From contig NZ_MSXW01000058.1 of assembly GCF_001945445.1 (NCBI RefSeq), positions 1 to 64,000 of the forward strand: a DNA stretch of 64,000 nucleotides, read 5' to 3'. A model generated the notes under the pieces. The model worked only from the letters and a program-made list of their open reading frames with translations, ran no database searches and had not been told where the DNA came from. Shown piece after piece: positions 25,585-34,070 of this stretch. Source of the DNA: Pseudomonas sp. PA27(2017). Lineage in GTDB: Bacteria > Pseudomonadota > Gammaproteobacteria > Pseudomonadales > Pseudomonadaceae. Position numbers and translations under genes: made by a program. The stretch's first letter is position 1; every line of letters starts with the position of its first letter.

Positions 25585-25710
25585 CTGCAAAGTGGCGGGA
25601 GCGGACATTTGTAGGGTGGACGACGCTTCATCCGTCCACCGCTTCGTGATCGCAACGGTGGATGAAAAGAGCGTCATCCACCCTACGTGGCTGCAAAGTG
25701 GCGGGAGCGG
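25585..25710. repeat. Small inverted-repeat element flanked by 20-bp direct repeats
   Basis: A perfect 20-bp direct repeat, CTGCAAAGTGGCGGGAGCGG, occurs at 25585-25604 and 25691-25710. Between the copies is a 76-bp element (25611-25686) with terminal inverted repeats GTAGGGTGGA / TCCACCCTAC that extend imperfectly inward. It has no coding capacity. A single related half-palindrome occurs at 52956-52985. Confidence 0.7.
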
Positions 25711-25725
25711 CCGTTATCCGATCCA

Positions 25726-25830
25726 TTGTGGGAGCCGCGACCTCGCGGCGAATCGCTCAGGCACCGCCGATAGGCGGTCAGGCTGCAATCGTCTCGCCCC
25801 GAGGTCGGGGCTCCCACAGGTTGGTTTGAG
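25726..25830. repeat. REPIN, copy A
   Basis: Two inverted REP cores, GTGGGAGCCGCGACCTCG and its partner ending GGGGCTCCCAC, flank a ~50-bp spacer. The whole 105 bp, spacer included, recurs in inverse orientation at 36814-36918 with five mismatches. It lies between the gamma-glutamyltransferase terminator and the efflux operon. Confidence 0.85.
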
Positions 25831-25940
25831 TTGCCGCTTCTGCCTTGCAGCAGCCTCTTTCATGTCGCCCAAGAGGATCGCGAACAGCCCTTCAGGTCTG
25901 AATAAAACGACTCGCAGCGCAGATACTTTTCCTAAAGAGG

Positions 25941-27449
25941 CTAGTGGACGCTTTGCCCGCGCTGCGCGCTGAACAACCTGAACACCACAATGGCCAACAC
26001 ACCGACCACCACGGCCGCGGTGCACAGCAACACCGAATGGGTACTGGAGAACGCCGCCTTGGCCGCCGCGATCACCGCACTGCCCTGCTCGGCCGGCAAC
26101 TCGGCTGCCACCAGGTAGCTGTCACCGATCGAGCGTGCTGCCCGCTCGGCCAGCGGCGCCGCCAGCTGCGCCGGCAAGGCGATGGTGTGGCCGTAAACGC
26201 TGGCCATGAACACCCCAAAGAAAGTGATTCCCAGCCCGGTGCCCAACTCGTAGGCGGTCGCCTCCAGAGCGCCCGCGGCGCCGCCCTTGCTGGCCTCCAC
26301 CGCGCCCATGATGGCGATCGAAGAAGCGGTCAGGCCGATGCTCAGTGCCAGCCCCAGCACGGCGAGCATGAGCGGTACGCCCAGGCCCGGCTCATGCAAA
26401 TCGGCGAAGGCCACGTAGCCCAGCGCTCCGGCGGAAGCCGCCAGCGACAGGCTGGCCACCAGGCGCAGGCCAAAACGATTGGACAGGTAGCCGGCCAGCG
26501 GACCACCGACCGCCGCCGCGGTCATGATCGGAATCATGAAAATGCCCGCCTGCAGCGGCGACTTGTCAAGCACGTACTGCAGCTCCATCGCCAGGGTCAG
26601 CTCCACGCCAGCCAGGGCACCGATGGCGACCACCGCCATGATCAACCCGGCCAGCAGCACCGGCCGCGCGAACAGCGAAAGGTCGAGCATCGGCTCGGCC
26701 GAGCGCAGTTGCTGGCGAGCGAACAACGCCAGCAACGCCAGGCCCACGATCAGTACCAACAGCGCGATTGGCAGCGCCTGGGTGCCGCCGACGCCGGCCT
26801 TGATCCCGTAGACCACGGCGATGATGCCGGCGATCAGGATCAGCGCCTGACCGATGGCCCACCTGCCCGGCGTGGTTTGCTCGACGCGCGGTAGCAACGC
26901 GAAGGCCACCGGAATCACCACCGCCATCACCGGCACGTTGATCAGGAACACCGAGCCCCACCAGAAATGTTCGAGCAGCGCGCCACCGATCAGTGGGCCG
27001 ACTGCCGCCCCAGCGGCGCCGACGGTGCCCCACAAGCCAAGGGCCATGGCTCGTTCGCGCTCGTCCTCGAAGGTACGGCGGATGATCCCCAGCACGCAGG
27101 GCATGATCATCGCACCGCCGAGCGCCAGCAGCACCCGAGCGCCGATCAGCAGGGCCGGCGTGGGCGCGAACGCGGCCAGCAGCGAGGCCAGCCCGAACAC
27201 GCAGAGGCCGCACAGCAGGATGCGACGGTTGCCCATCCGGTCGGCCAGGGTGCCCATTGGCACCAGCAAGCCGGCCATCAGCAGTGGGTAGATATCGATG
27301 ATCCACAGGATCTCGGTGCTCGAAGCGCCGAGCGCCTGGGTCAGCGACGGCACCGCGATGTGCAGGATGGTCATGTCGATGACGATCGGCATGAAGGCCA
27401 GCATCACCGCGACGAGGATCAACCAACGGGTAGGTACGGCACGCCACAT
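25941..27449 (-). CDS. MFS multidrug efflux transporter, DHA2 family (SmvA/QacA-like)
   Basis: This 502-residue protein has about 14 transmembrane segments. Early intramembrane aspartate and DHA2 motifs are visible (VIDMTILHIAVPSL near 23-36; GTLADRMGNRRILL near 62-75). The SmvA/QacA group exports cationic drugs, biocides and dyes by proton antiport. It is the last gene of the efflux operon, starting 2 nt after the outer-membrane-factor stop. An inner-membrane MFS pump joined to a complete RND system is unusual; it may deliver substrate to the periplasm for the RND pump to take up. Confidence 0.93.
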   Translation of the reverse strand: MWRAVPTRWLILVAVMLAFMPIVIDMTILHIAVPSLTQALGASSTEILWIIDIYPLLMAGLLVPMGTLADRMGNRRILLCGLCVFGLASLLAAFAPTPALLIGARVLLALGGAMIMPCVLGIIRRTFEDERERAMALGLWGTVGAAGAAVGPLIGGALLEHFWWGSVFLINVPVMAVVIPVAFALLPRVEQTTPGRWAIGQALILIAGIIAVVYGIKAGVGGTQALPIALLVLIVGLALLALFARQQLRSAEPMLDLSLFARPVLLAGLIMAVVAIGALAGVELTLAMELQYVLDKSPLQAGIFMIPIMTAAAVGGPLAGYLSNRFGLRLVASLSLAASAGALGYVAFADLHEPGLGVPLMLAVLGLALSIGLTASSIAIMGAVEASKGGAAGALEATAYELGTGLGITFFGVFMASVYGHTIALPAQLAAPLAERAARSIGDSYLVAAELPAEQGSAVIAAAKAAFSSTHSVLLCTAAVVVGVLAIVVFRLFSAQRGQSVH

Positions 27450-27451
27450 GA

Positions 27452-28909
27452 CTAGGGTTCTCGATGAGCAGGGTCGGCGGTGCCGCTGGCCGCCGTGATG
27501 ATGGTGCGCTCGCGCAACCCACCGCCGAGCGCCTTGTAAAGGGCCACGCTGTTGACGACTGCATCACGGCGCAGTTCCAGCAATGTCTGCTGGGCGCCGT
27601 AGAGCTGGCGTTGAGCATCGAGCAGTTCCAGCCGGCCGTCGACCCCAGCCCCGTAACGCAGCGCCGAGAGTGCCACGCGGCGTTGTGCACTTGCCACCAC
27701 GCGGGTCTGCGCCTCGATCTGCCCGTCCAGGGTGGCCACGCCGGCCAGTGCGTCGGCCACTTCGCGAAAGGCGATCTGGATGGCGCGCTCGTACTGAACC
27801 ACCGCCTCGGATTTACGCACCTCTGCCAGGCGCAGCTCGGCGCGCAGTCGCCCGGCCTGGAACAATGGCTGGGAGATCTGCGGGGTGAAGCGCCACACCT
27901 GGCGGCTCGGGTCGAACAGGCTGCCCAGCGAGGTGCTGGCATAACCGAACGAGGCGGTCAGCGACACCTGGGGAAAGAACGCAGCCCGCGCTGCGCCGAT
28001 ATCGGCATTGGCGGCGCTGAGGGTCTGTTCGGCCTGGCGAATGTCCGGGCGCAGCAGCAGCATGTCCGCACGCAGGCCAGCCGGCAAAGGCGCCACCAGC
28101 GGCTGCCGTTCGAGCACACGAGCGGCCGGCAGGTCAGCGGGCAGTGCCTCGCCAACCAGCAACTGCAGCGCATTACCCGCCAGGGCGGACGCCCGCTGAC
28201 GCGCCTGCAGATCGGCCTCGGCACTGGCCACCTGGCCTTCGGCCTGGGCGACATCCAGGCCACCGTTCTGCTTGGCGTCCTGCAGCAGACGCGCGAGCTT
28301 CAGGGACTGCTGCCAATCCTTGAGGGTGCGCTCGGCCAACAGGCGTTGCTCGTCGGCCAGCTGGCGGGCGAAGTAGGCGTCGGCAACCGCCCCGATCAGG
28401 GCAATGTGCGCCGCGTCGCGGCCCTGCTCGCTGGCCAGGTAACGGGCCAACGCCGCATCGGACAGTGAGCGCACGCGGCCGAACAGATCCAGCTCGAATG
28501 CGCTTACGCCAACGTTCACCGCCACCTGGTTGCTCACCTCTCGGCGCGATTCACCGCTGTTGTCCTGCGCCAGTGACCGTTCACGAGTGTGGCTGGCATC
28601 CAGCGACACCGACGGCAAGCGCGTGGACTGCTGGATATTGAACATCGACCGCGTGGCATCGACGTTCAACGCCGCCAGGCGCAGATCGCGATTGTGCGCC
28701 AGGGCCAACTCGATCAGCCGTTGCAACTGCGGGTCGGCGAACATCATGCGCCAGCCCATCTCATGAGCGGGCACCATGCTGCCTTGCGTGGCACCGACCT
28801 CCGCAAAGCGGGCCGGCACCGGTGGCGCCGGGCGTTCCAGCTTGGGCGTCATCGAACAGGCCGACAGGCTGCCGAGCAAAACGATCATCACCAACCAACG
28901 CATGCTCAT
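27452..28909 (-). CDS. Outer-membrane efflux factor (OprM/TolC-family lipoprotein)
   Basis: This 485-residue outer-membrane channel is anchored by lipid: the signal ends LSAC with the acylated Cys at 18. The repeated OEP pattern is present, including LDLFGRVRS, LLRPDIRQAE and QPLFQAGRLRAELRLAE. It forms the trimeric exit duct for the RND pump. The start at 28909 (MSMRW) follows GAGGAAAA; M3 is an alternative. It overlaps the RND stop by ATGA and is followed 2 nt later by the DHA2 pump gene. Confidence 0.93.
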   Translation of the reverse strand: MSMRWLVMIVLLGSLSACSMTPKLERPAPPVPARFAEVGATQGSMVPAHEMGWRMMFADPQLQRLIELALAHNRDLRLAALNVDATRSMFNIQQSTRLPSVSLDASHTRERSLAQDNSGESRREVSNQVAVNVGVSAFELDLFGRVRSLSDAALARYLASEQGRDAAHIALIGAVADAYFARQLADEQRLLAERTLKDWQQSLKLARLLQDAKQNGGLDVAQAEGQVASAEADLQARQRASALAGNALQLLVGEALPADLPAARVLERQPLVAPLPAGLRADMLLLRPDIRQAEQTLSAANADIGAARAAFFPQVSLTASFGYASTSLGSLFDPSRQVWRFTPQISQPLFQAGRLRAELRLAEVRKSEAVVQYERAIQIAFREVADALAGVATLDGQIEAQTRVVASAQRRVALSALRYGAGVDGRLELLDAQRQLYGAQQTLLELRRDAVVNSVALYKALGGGLRERTIITAASGTADPAHREP

Positions 28910-31900
28910 TTTTCCTCACCAGGCTGCTGTACATCGGCGGCACGCCGTGCGCGCCAACCCAGGACGCGTTCCTGCAGCCCCATCACGAACACGAAAAACG
29001 ACGGCACGAAGAACACCGCCAGCAAGGTGCCGCTGAGCATGCCGCCGAATACCCCGGTGCCGATGGCGTGCTGGGTTTCGGCGCTGGCGCCGGCGGCGAG
29101 CATCAACGGCACCACACCCAGCGTGAAGGCCAGCGAGGTCATCAGGATCGGCCGCAGGCGCAGGCGCGCGGCGGTCACCGCGGCATCCACCAGCGAGCGC
29201 CCCTCGGCGTGCAGTTGGCGGGCGAACTCGACGATCAGGATGGCGTTCTTCGCCGACAGGCCGATGATGGTGATCATCCCCACCTTGAAGAACACGTCGT
29301 TTGGCAAGCCCCGTAGCATCACCGCAGCCACCGCGCCGAGCAGACCGAGAGGCACCACCAGCATCACCGACAGCGGGATCGACCAGCTCTCGTACAGCGC
29401 CGCCAGCACCAGAAACACCACCAACCCCGAGAGCACCATGAGCATCGGTGCCTGAGCCGCCGACTGGCGCTCCTGCAGCGACTGGCCGGTCCAGGCCACC
29501 GCATAGCCTTGCGGCAACTGAACGACCAGGCGCTCCATCTCAGCCATCGCCGCGCCGCTGGAAACGCCGGGGGCCGCGCCGCCGGAGATGCGTACCGCCG
29601 GGAAGCCCTGGAAGCGCATCATCTGCTGCGGTGACTCGCTCCACACCGGCGTCACCACTTCGCGCAGCGGCACCATGCCGCCGCTGGTGTTGCGCACGCG
29701 CAGATTGAGCACATCGTCGAGCTGCATGCGTGCTGGGGCGTCGGCCTGCAAGATCACCTGCTGCATGCGCCCGGCATTGGGAAAGTCGTTGACGTACAGC
29801 GAACCCATGGCCGCGGACAGCGTGCTGCTCACCGCCGAGAACGAAAGGCCCATGGCCTCGGCCTTCTGGCGATCGATGTTCAGGCGAATGCTCTCGCCTG
29901 GCGGCAGGCCATCGGGATACACATCACTGACGATCTTGCCCTGCCCGGCCAGCTCCAGCAGCTGCGCCTGGGCCGCCAACAGCTCGGCTTCACCGCGGTT
30001 GCCGCGATCCTGCAGGAACAGGGTGAAGCCCGAGGAGGTACCCAGTTCGTCGATGGCCGGCGGCATCAGGCTCATCACCGTGCCCTCGACGCCGTCGGCC
30101 ATGGCCGCCTGGGCCAGCTCGGCCTCCTCGGCGGCGGTGGCACCATTGCGCTGGTCCCAGTCCTTGAGCATGGTGAAGGCCATCGCTGCATTGGGGCCGG
30201 AACCCGAGAAGCTGAAGCCCTGCACCACCATATTGGCGTCCAGGGCCGGGCGCGTGGCCACATGGGCCTCGAAGCGCTTGACCACATCCAGGGTTCGCTC
30301 GCTGGTGGCCCCCGTCGGCAGTTGGATGGAAGTCATGAAATAGCCCTGATCCTCCTCGGGCAGAAAGGACGACGGCAACTGCTGAGCAGCGATGGCCAGT
30401 ACCCCGCAGAGCAGTGCGAATACCGCCATCATCCGCCCACTACGCCCGACCAGCCGCGTGATGCGACTGGTGTAACGCTCGGTCAGGCGCTCGAAGCCAC
30501 GGTTGAAGGCGCCGAAAAAACCGCGTTTCTCATGGTGACCGGCGCCTACCGGGCGCAGCAGCGTGGCGCATAGCGCCGGTGTCAGGGTCAGCGCCAGAAA
30601 GGCCGAGAACAGGATCGACACCGCCATCGACAGGGTGAACTGCTGGTAGATCACCCCCACCGAGCCGCTGCCGAACGCCATGGGGATGAATACCGCGGTG
30701 AGCACCAGGGTGATGCCGATCACCGCACCGGTGATTTCCTTCATCGCCTGCAGGGTCGCCTCGCGCGGCGACAGGCCACGGGTGGCCATCAGCCGCTCGA
30801 CGTTCTCGACCACCACGATGGCGTCATCGACGATGATGCCGATGGCCAGCACCATGCCGAACATGGTCAGCGAGTTGATCGAAAAGCCTGCCAGCAACAT
30901 CACCGCAAAGGTGCCGAGCAGCGCGATGGGTGCGACGATAGCCGGGATCAGCGTGTAGCGCATGTTCTGCAGGAACAGGAACATAACCAGAAACACCAGC
31001 ACCATGGCCTCGAGCAGGGTGTAGACGACTTTCTCGATGGACACCTTCACGAACGGCGCGGTATCGAACGGCACCGAATAGCTCATGCCACTGGGCATAC
31101 TTGCCGCCAGTTCGGCCAGCCGATCGCGCACTCCTTGCGCGGTGCGCACCGCGTTGGCACCGGGCGACAGCTGGATCGCGGCGCTGGTCGCCGACACACC
31201 ATTCTCGCGATTGGAAAAGCCGTAGGACTGCGCGCCGAGTTCGACCCGGGCCACATCGCCAATGGTCACCCGCGCGCCATCAGTGGTGGCGCGCAGAACC
31301 ACGGCGGCGAACTGCTCCGGAGTCTCCAACTGGCCCTGCACCGTCAGCGGCACGGTCAGCCGCTGGCCCGGCAGCGCCGGCTCGTCACCGATCCGACCCG
31401 GGGCGATCTGCGCGTTCTGCCCCTCGATGGCCTGGGCCAGATCGCCCATGGTCAGGCCGAAAGCGGTCAGCTTGTTGGGGTCGACCCAGATGCGCAGCGC
31501 CTGCTCGGCGCCGAACAGCTGCACGCGGCCAACGCCGTCGATGCGGCGCAGTTCGGGCACCACGTTGCGCGCCAGGTAGTCGTTGAGCGCCACCTCGTCG
31601 AACTGGCCATCCGGTGAAGTCATGCCGATCATCATCAGAAAGCCCGACGCCGCGGACTCCACCTGCAGGCCGCTCTGGCGCACCACTTGGGGCAGGCGCG
31701 GCTCGACCGCCTTGATGCGGTTCTGTACGTCTACCTGAGCCAGCTCGGGGTCAGTGCCCGGCTTGAAGGTGGCGGTGATCTGCGCAGTACCCGAGGTATC
31801 CACCGAGGATTCGAAGTACAACAGGTTCTTGACGCCGGACAGCTCGCGCTCGACCAGACTGACCACCGAATCATCGAGGGTCTGCGGTGTGGCGCCCGGG

Positions 31901-32046
31901 TAGCTGGCGTACAACGTTACCGAGGGCGGCGCCACCGACGGATAACGGGCAATCGGCAACTGCGGGATGGCGATGACGCCGGCCAGCACGATGAACAGGG
32001 CGATCACCCAGGCGAACACCGGGCGATTGATGAAGAATTGCGGCAT
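28906..32046 (-). CDS. RND multidrug efflux pump, HAE1 family (AdeB/MexB-like)
   Basis: This 1046-residue inner-membrane proton/drug antiporter has the usual 12 transmembrane segments and two large periplasmic loops. The proton-relay pair is in GIIVDDAIVVVENVERLM near residue 405 and the relay lysine is in GLSAKNAILIVEF near residue 935. The N-terminus MPQFFINRPVFAWVIALFI is typical of HAE1 pumps. It begins 15 nt after the membrane-fusion-protein stop and overlaps the outer-membrane factor by ATGA. The divergent AdeRS-like pair suggests an AdeABC/SmeABC-type system. Drug range cannot be read from sequence. Confidence 0.97.
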   Translation of the reverse strand: MPQFFINRPVFAWVIALFIVLAGVIAIPQLPIARYPSVAPPSVTLYASYPGATPQTLDDSVVSLVERELSGVKNLLYFESSVDTSGTAQITATFKPGTDPELAQVDVQNRIKAVEPRLPQVVRQSGLQVESAASGFLMMIGMTSPDGQFDEVALNDYLARNVVPELRRIDGVGRVQLFGAEQALRIWVDPNKLTAFGLTMGDLAQAIEGQNAQIAPGRIGDEPALPGQRLTVPLTVQGQLETPEQFAAVVLRATTDGARVTIGDVARVELGAQSYGFSNRENGVSATSAAIQLSPGANAVRTAQGVRDRLAELAASMPSGMSYSVPFDTAPFVKVSIEKVVYTLLEAMVLVFLVMFLFLQNMRYTLIPAIVAPIALLGTFAVMLLAGFSINSLTMFGMVLAIGIIVDDAIVVVENVERLMATRGLSPREATLQAMKEITGAVIGITLVLTAVFIPMAFGSGSVGVIYQQFTLSMAVSILFSAFLALTLTPALCATLLRPVGAGHHEKRGFFGAFNRGFERLTERYTSRITRLVGRSGRMMAVFALLCGVLAIAAQQLPSSFLPEEDQGYFMTSIQLPTGATSERTLDVVKRFEAHVATRPALDANMVVQGFSFSGSGPNAAMAFTMLKDWDQRNGATAAEEAELAQAAMADGVEGTVMSLMPPAIDELGTSSGFTLFLQDRGNRGEAELLAAQAQLLELAGQGKIVSDVYPDGLPPGESIRLNIDRQKAEAMGLSFSAVSSTLSAAMGSLYVNDFPNAGRMQQVILQADAPARMQLDDVLNLRVRNTSGGMVPLREVVTPVWSESPQQMMRFQGFPAVRISGGAAPGVSSGAAMAEMERLVVQLPQGYAVAWTGQSLQERQSAAQAPMLMVLSGLVVFLVLAALYESWSIPLSVMLVVPLGLLGAVAAVMLRGLPNDVFFKVGMITIIGLSAKNAILIVEFARQLHAEGRSLVDAAVTAARLRLRPILMTSLAFTLGVVPLMLAAGASAETQHAIGTGVFGGMLSGTLLAVFFVPSFFVFVMGLQERVLGWRARRAADVQQPGEEK

Positions 32047-32061
32047 GGGAAATTCTCCTGA

Positions 32062-33198
32062 TCAGCGCGCAGACGAGCCGGCCAGCTCGCCTGCTGGCCA
32101 CAACCGCGCCTTGACGGGCGCGCCCTCGGCGAGGCGATCGAGACCTTCGATCACCACCCGTTGGCCTGCGCTGAGGCCGCTGACGATGCGGTAGCGACGG
32201 GCCACCAGTTCGCCCAGCTCGACCGGCACACGCTGCACCTGCTCGCCTTCGCCAAGCACCCATACGCTGGCCTGGCCGCCACGGCGCACCACGGCTTCTT
32301 GCGGCACACTCAAGGCATCGGCGAAGTGCGCCCGTAGCACCCGCGCCAGCACGTACATGCCAGGCAACAACTGGCGGGTGGGGTTATCGACCTGAATGCG
32401 CAGCAGCACGTTGCCGGTACCGGCATCCACGCTGATCCCGGAAAACAGGATCTTGCCGCTCAACCCATAGGCCTTACCGCTGCTGTCCAGCACCTCGGCC
32501 GGCACGCCGTCGGTGCTGGGGCCCAGGGCATTGCGCCAGCGTTCCAGGCTGGTGGCGGACTCACGCACGTCGACATACACCTGGTCGATCTGCTGGACGG
32601 TGGCCATCGGCGTCGCATCGCTGCTCGCCACCAGCGCGCCTTCGGAGACCTGCGCCTGGTCGACGCGGCCGGCAATCGGTGCGCTGACGGTGGCGAACTT
32701 CAGGTCCAGGCGCTTGCGCGCCAGCACCGCTTCGGCCTGGGCCACATCGGCAACGGCCTGCTCGCGCTGGGAGACGGCGTCGTCATAGACCTGCTGACTG
32801 ACCGCTTCGGCACTGACCAGCGGCTGCAGGCGCTCGGCCTGGATGCGCGCACGCGCCAGCACCGCCTGGGCGCGTTTGAGGGCGGCCGCCGCGGTTTGTA
32901 CCTCGGCCCCGAACGGTGCCGCATCGATCTGGAACAGCGCAGCGCCGGCCTTGACGTCGGCGCCCTGCTCGAACAGTCGGCGCTGCACGATGCCGCTGAC
33001 CTGCGGGCGAATTTCCGCGGTTCTGAGGGCGGCGACACGCCCCGGCAGATCTTCGCTGACATCCAGGGGCTGCGCCGTCAGCGTCATTACCGACACCTGC
33101 ACGGGCACCGGTTGCGCCTCCTGTTCCACCGAGTCGCAACCGCCCAGCAGGGCGCACAGGCTGAGCCCGATGACGTACCGCCCTTTTTGACTTCCCAT
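32062..33198 (-). CDS. RND efflux membrane fusion protein (periplasmic adaptor lipoprotein)
   Basis: This 378-residue adaptor has a lipoprotein signal ending LLGGC (Cys21). The lipoyl/barrel-sandwich halves (about 60-80 and 170-205) flank a coiled-coil hairpin (about 95-165). The adaptor core is LPGRVAALRTAEIRPQVSG...F-x-I-D. It links the RND pump to the outer-membrane channel. It is the first gene of the four-gene operon, and 137 bp separate it from the divergent response regulator. Confidence 0.95.
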   Translation of the reverse strand: MGSQKGRYVIGLSLCALLGGCDSVEQEAQPVPVQVSVMTLTAQPLDVSEDLPGRVAALRTAEIRPQVSGIVQRRLFEQGADVKAGAALFQIDAAPFGAEVQTAAAALKRAQAVLARARIQAERLQPLVSAEAVSQQVYDDAVSQREQAVADVAQAEAVLARKRLDLKFATVSAPIAGRVDQAQVSEGALVASSDATPMATVQQIDQVYVDVRESATSLERWRNALGPSTDGVPAEVLDSSGKAYGLSGKILFSGISVDAGTGNVLLRIQVDNPTRQLLPGMYVLARVLRAHFADALSVPQEAVVRRGGQASVWVLGEGEQVQRVPVELGELVARRYRIVSGLSAGQRVVIEGLDRLAEGAPVKARLWPAGELAGSSAR

Positions 33199-33296
33199 AA
33201 CCGTGCCGACCTCCCAGATGATTCTTGGTCCTGCGCACGTGGCGCAGCATCAGCAAGCGAGTGTCGGTGCAAACAATCGGGATTGATTCGAGCTTT

Positions 33297-33315
33297 TGTG
33301 GAGATAATGTGGAGA
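33297..33315. promoter_or_regulatory. Direct repeat in efflux/regulator intergenic region
   Basis: TGTGGAGA occurs at 33297-33304 and again at 33308-33315, 11 bp apart (one helical turn). The wider 11-mers TTGTGGAGATA and ATGTGGAGACA match at 9 of 11 positions. AdeR-type regulators are reported to bind a direct repeat between adeRS and adeABC, so this is the best operator candidate here. Confidence 0.5.
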
Positions 33316-33335
33316 CAGCCGAAAAGGTGAAGCTC

Positions 33336-34070
33336 ATGACGTTGCCGCCACCCGAAACCACCGCCGCGCCCCGCCAGGACGCCCTGATCCTGATCGCCGA
33401 GGACGAAAGCGAGATCGCCGAGATCCTCGCCGCTTACTTGCAGCGCGGCGGCTTGCGCACCGTGCATGCCCGCGACGGCCAGGAGGCCCTGGCCCTCCAC
33501 CAGGCGCTCAAGCCCGACTTGGTATTGCTCGACGTACAGATGCCGCGCATGGATGGCTGGCAGGTGCTGGCCGAGATCCGCCACCGTGGCGACACGCCGG
33601 TGATCATGCTCACCGCCCTGGATCAGGACATCGACAAGCTGATGGGCCTGCGCATCGGCGCAGACGACTATGTGGTCAAGCCCTTCAACCCCGCCGAGGT
33701 GGTGGCTCGGGTCAGTGCCGTGCTGCGCCGCGCCAAGACCGCCGGCGCAGCGGGCAACAAGTTGTTGCGTGTCGGCCAGTTCCAGGTCGACCTGGATAAC
33801 CACGAAGCCACGGTGATCAGCGAAGACCGGCAGCACGCCCTCGACCTGACCCTCACCGAATTCAAGATCCTGGCGACCCTGATGCGCGCGCCCAAGCGGG
33901 TGTTCAGCCGCGCCGAGCTGCTGGTCGGCTGCCTGCCCGAAGGCGACACCCAGGAGCGCACCGTGGACAGCCACATCAGCAAGCTGCGCCGCAAACTGGA
34001 ACACCTCCGCATCCAGGGCACGCCGGTCAGCGTGCGTGGCGTTGGCTATCGCTTCGGGAGCGGCTCATGA
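33336..34070 (+). CDS. Response regulator, AdeR/SmeR-like
   Basis: This OmpR-family regulator has 244 residues. The receiver has acidic residues AEDES near 21-25 and phosphoacceptor D66 (LLDVQMPRMDGW). The run TPVIMLTALDQDIDK followed by GLRIGADDYVVKPFNP is nearly the same as I remember for Acinetobacter AdeR. The winged helix ends VRGVGYRF. ATG 33336 has AAGGTGA upstream; an in-frame GTG at 33327 lies within that site. It diverges from the efflux operon it probably activates and overlaps the kinase gene by ATGA. Confidence 0.93.
   Translation: MTLPPPETTAAPRQDALILIAEDESEIAEILAAYLQRGGLRTVHARDGQEALALHQALKPDLVLLDVQMPRMDGWQVLAEIRHRGDTPVIMLTALDQDIDKLMGLRIGADDYVVKPFNPAEVVARVSAVLRRAKTAGAAGNKLLRVGQFQVDLDNHEATVISEDRQHALDLTLTEFKILATLMRAPKRVFSRAELLVGCLPEGDTQERTVDSHISKLRRKLEHLRIQGTPVSVRGVGYRFGSGS

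Noticed and set aside
25502..25940. Insertion sequence remnant
   Set aside because: Only short inverted repeats and a REPIN are present; no transposase fragment in any frame.
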